Shown: one piece after another, positions 40,893 through 42,203 of the stretch | Layout: every line of letters begins with the position of its first letter | Position numbering within the stretch: position 1 is the stretch's first letter | Origin: Lachnospiraceae bacterium | GTDB lineage: Bacteria > Bacillota > Clostridia > Lachnospirales > Lachnospiraceae | NCBI GenBank assembly: GCA_900759665.1 | Contig: CAAEWE010000082.1 | Span: 1-42,203, forward strand | Reading direction: 5' to 3' | DNA length: 42,203 nt | Position numbers and translations under genes: made by a program | The notes under the pieces: generated by a model | Seen by the model: the letters and a program-made list of their open reading frames with translations, nothing else | What the model was told of the DNA's origin: nothing | The model's database searches: none

Positions 40893-42070
40893 TGCGTTGT
40901 GTTTTCTATCTGCGTCTGTCCAGGGAAGACGGAGCCGGAGAGAGTAACAGTATACAGAACCAGAGAATGCTTCTGAAGCGGTATCTGGAGGAGCAGGAGG
41001 ATATGTTCTGTGCCGGAGAGTGGGTGGATGATGGCTTTAGTGGCAGTAATTATGAACGGCCTGCATTCCGGAAAATGATGCTGGCGGCAGCGGCAGGGGA
41101 TTTTGAATGTATTCTTTGCAAGGATCTGTCCCGGCTCGGCAGGGAGTATATTCAGACCGGATATTTTCTACGGGAGATCTTTCCAAAGCTGGGAATCCGT
41201 TTTATTGCTGTTGCAGATCATTATGACAGTGCCGGCAGTGATTTTATGGAGGATTCCCTGCTGCTTCCTGTGATGAACCTGATGAATGATGCATACTGCC
41301 GTGATATTTCCAATAAGGTCCGGTGGCAGCAGAGGACAAAACGCGCCACAGGGGAATATATCGGGGCTTTCGCCTGTTATGGGTATCGGAAAAGTGACAA
41401 AGATATTCACCGGCTGGAGCTGGATGAACCGGCGGCGGAGATTGTAAAGATAATCTATTGGCTGCGTCTTAGCGGTATGGCAGCCGAAAATATTGCGATT
41501 GTACTAAATAATGGACAGGTTAAAAGTCCGTATCAATATAAACAGGCTGGTGGCAGCCGATACCAGAGTGGGTTTGCTGCGGCAGTTTGCGCGGAAAGGC
41601 GGAATATTGATAATAGTCAAAAACCGGAAAAGGAAAGTTTATGGACACCCCAGACGGTGCGGCGGATCCTGGCGAATGAAATGTATACGGGTGTGATGAT
41701 CCAGGGGAAGAACCGCAAGATCAGCTATAAGCTGGACAAACGGGTCTGTCTGCCGGAGGAACAGTGGACAAAGGTGAAAGATATTGTGCCGGTTATCATT
41801 CCAAAATGGGTTTATGATGTGGTGAAATCTCTGCGGGTTCATCGAGTGCGATGCAGGAAAGGAAGTATATTTTGTGATGAGCTGGCCGGATATGGGCTGA
41901 CCGGAGAGCAGCAGAAGATATGCGGGAAAGTGATCCCGCTGGTGGTTTATGACATCACCGGAAAAAGGCCAGTGGATGACAGGCAGCGGCGGTTATTACA
42001 TGTGCTGTTGGCACAGAAAATCCATATGGAGGGAAAAAATATTTATATAACATGCCGGATAATTTCTTAA
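40889..42070 (+). CDS. Compact serine recombinase (large-serine-recombinase type)
   Basis: Site-specific recombinase that cuts DNA through a serine. Of 393 residues, the resolvase catalytic domain (about 1-145) has Ser11 in FYLRLSREDG and the arginine motif CKDLSRLGREYIQTGYF. The recombinase domain (about 150-300) includes GYRKSDKDIHRLELDE, LWTPQTVRRILANEMYTG and VIIPKWVYDVV. Typical large serine recombinases have about 450-550 residues with a Cys-rich zinc ribbon and a coiled coil; here the C-terminal 90 residues carry no paired CxxC motif, so the directionality-control region seems reduced or replaced. ATG codons at 40889 and 40892 are both possible. No other mobile-element genes are seen in the window, so it may be a remnant, a local invertase or the edge of an element to the right. 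Confidence 0.9.
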   Translation: MMRCVFYLRLSREDGAGESNSIQNQRMLLKRYLEEQEDMFCAGEWVDDGFSGSNYERPAFRKMMLAAAAGDFECILCKDLSRLGREYIQTGYFLREIFPKLGIRFIAVADHYDSAGSDFMEDSLLLPVMNLMNDAYCRDISNKVRWQQRTKRATGEYIGAFACYGYRKSDKDIHRLELDEPAAEIVKIIYWLRLSGMAAENIAIVLNNGQVKSPYQYKQAGGSRYQSGFAAAVCAERRNIDNSQKPEKESLWTPQTVRRILANEMYTGVMIQGKNRKISYKLDKRVCLPEEQWTKVKDIVPVIIPKWVYDVVKSLRVHRVRCRKGSIFCDELAGYGLTGEQQKICGKVIPLVVYDITGKRPVDDRQRRLLHVLLAQKIHMEGKNIYITCRIIS

Positions 42071-42080
42071 CTCAAACTTC

Positions 42081-42123
42081 CCACATCAGAAAACAAATTG
42101 TGCCCAGACTGTTTCTGATGTGG
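42081..42123. repeat. 14-bp inverted repeat downstream of the serine recombinase
   Basis: CCACATCAGAAAACA (42081-42095) pairs with TGTTTCTGATGTGG (42110-42123) with a single bulged A and a 14-nt loop. No T tract follows (CATGGTTTTC). It could be a weak terminator or a recombinase-related site. The remaining 80 nt to the window end show no recognisable gene. Confidence 0.6.
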
Positions 42124-42203
42124 CATGGTTTTCAATATGATTTTTGGCTCCTAAGAAGAATGCACCCGGAAGGCTGTGATCTGGAAATTGCCGCAGATCA
42201 GTA

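Noticed and set aside
42061..42203. Right end as a terminal inverted repeat of an insertion sequence
   Set aside because: The recombinase is a serine recombinase, which does not use IS-type terminal inverted repeats, and no matching left end is seen upstream of 40722.

Overview
The window looks like chromosomal core DNA of a Gram-positive anaerobe of class Clostridia, most likely a Lachnospiraceae gut bacterium. This rests on a PolC-type replicative polymerase, strong AGGAGG-like ribosome binding sites, the rho-rpmE-DUF1385-prmC-prfA order, a pyrH-frr-uppS-cdsA-dxr-rseP-ispG-polC block, a PIN toxin-antitoxin pair and a DUF6320-type membrane protein. The genus cannot be fixed by reading alone. 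No rRNA, tRNA, CRISPR array, prophage or complete insertion sequence was seen.

Layout. 1-5532 is a translation and termination block: rho (5' end outside the window), rpmE with its own promoter and leader hairpin, a DUF1385 membrane protein with a repetitive charged tail, the release-factor methyltransferase prmC and its substrate RF1 (prfA). 5538-6776 is a compact AT-rich unit: a promoter overlaid by a palindrome, an antitoxin, an overlapping PIN toxin, a NUDIX hydrolase and a terminator. 7065-11012 is a very large secreted GH2 beta-galactosidase with a C-terminal FN3-like module. 11193-16971 is an accessory stretch: a double VanZ protein, a 63-aa orphan, a MarR regulator with a possible leader peptide, and a tight three-gene set of LRR protein, DUF2201/VWA protein and MoxR-type AAA+ ATPase. 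17060-18958 has a membrane-anchored polysaccharide deacetylase and a bactofilin.

18979-30354 is the housekeeping block: UMP kinase, ribosome recycling factor, undecaprenyl diphosphate synthase, CDP-diglyceride synthase, two MEP-pathway isoprenoid enzymes (dxr, ispG), the site-2 protease rseP and polC. It joins isoprenoid precursor supply to the undecaprenyl carrier and to phospholipid synthesis. 30483-34306 on the minus strand is a ppk1-ppx pair for making and degrading polyphosphate. queA and a diacylglycerol-kinase-family gene follow on the plus strand. A peptidoglycan-binding-family gene (minus strand) lacks a usable start in its conserved frame and probably carries a one-base frameshift.

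37657-40608 holds an acyltransferase of the condensation fold, a zinc-ribbon membrane protein and an HSL-type esterase, plausibly one pathway. The window ends with a 56-aa protein translationally coupled to a compact serine recombinase, followed by a long inverted repeat.

The best candidates for something undescribed are the LRR-VWA-MoxR set (13160-16971), the acyltransferase/DUF6320/esterase cluster (37657-40608) and the small-protein/serine-recombinase pair at the right end. None can be proven novel from sequence reading alone.
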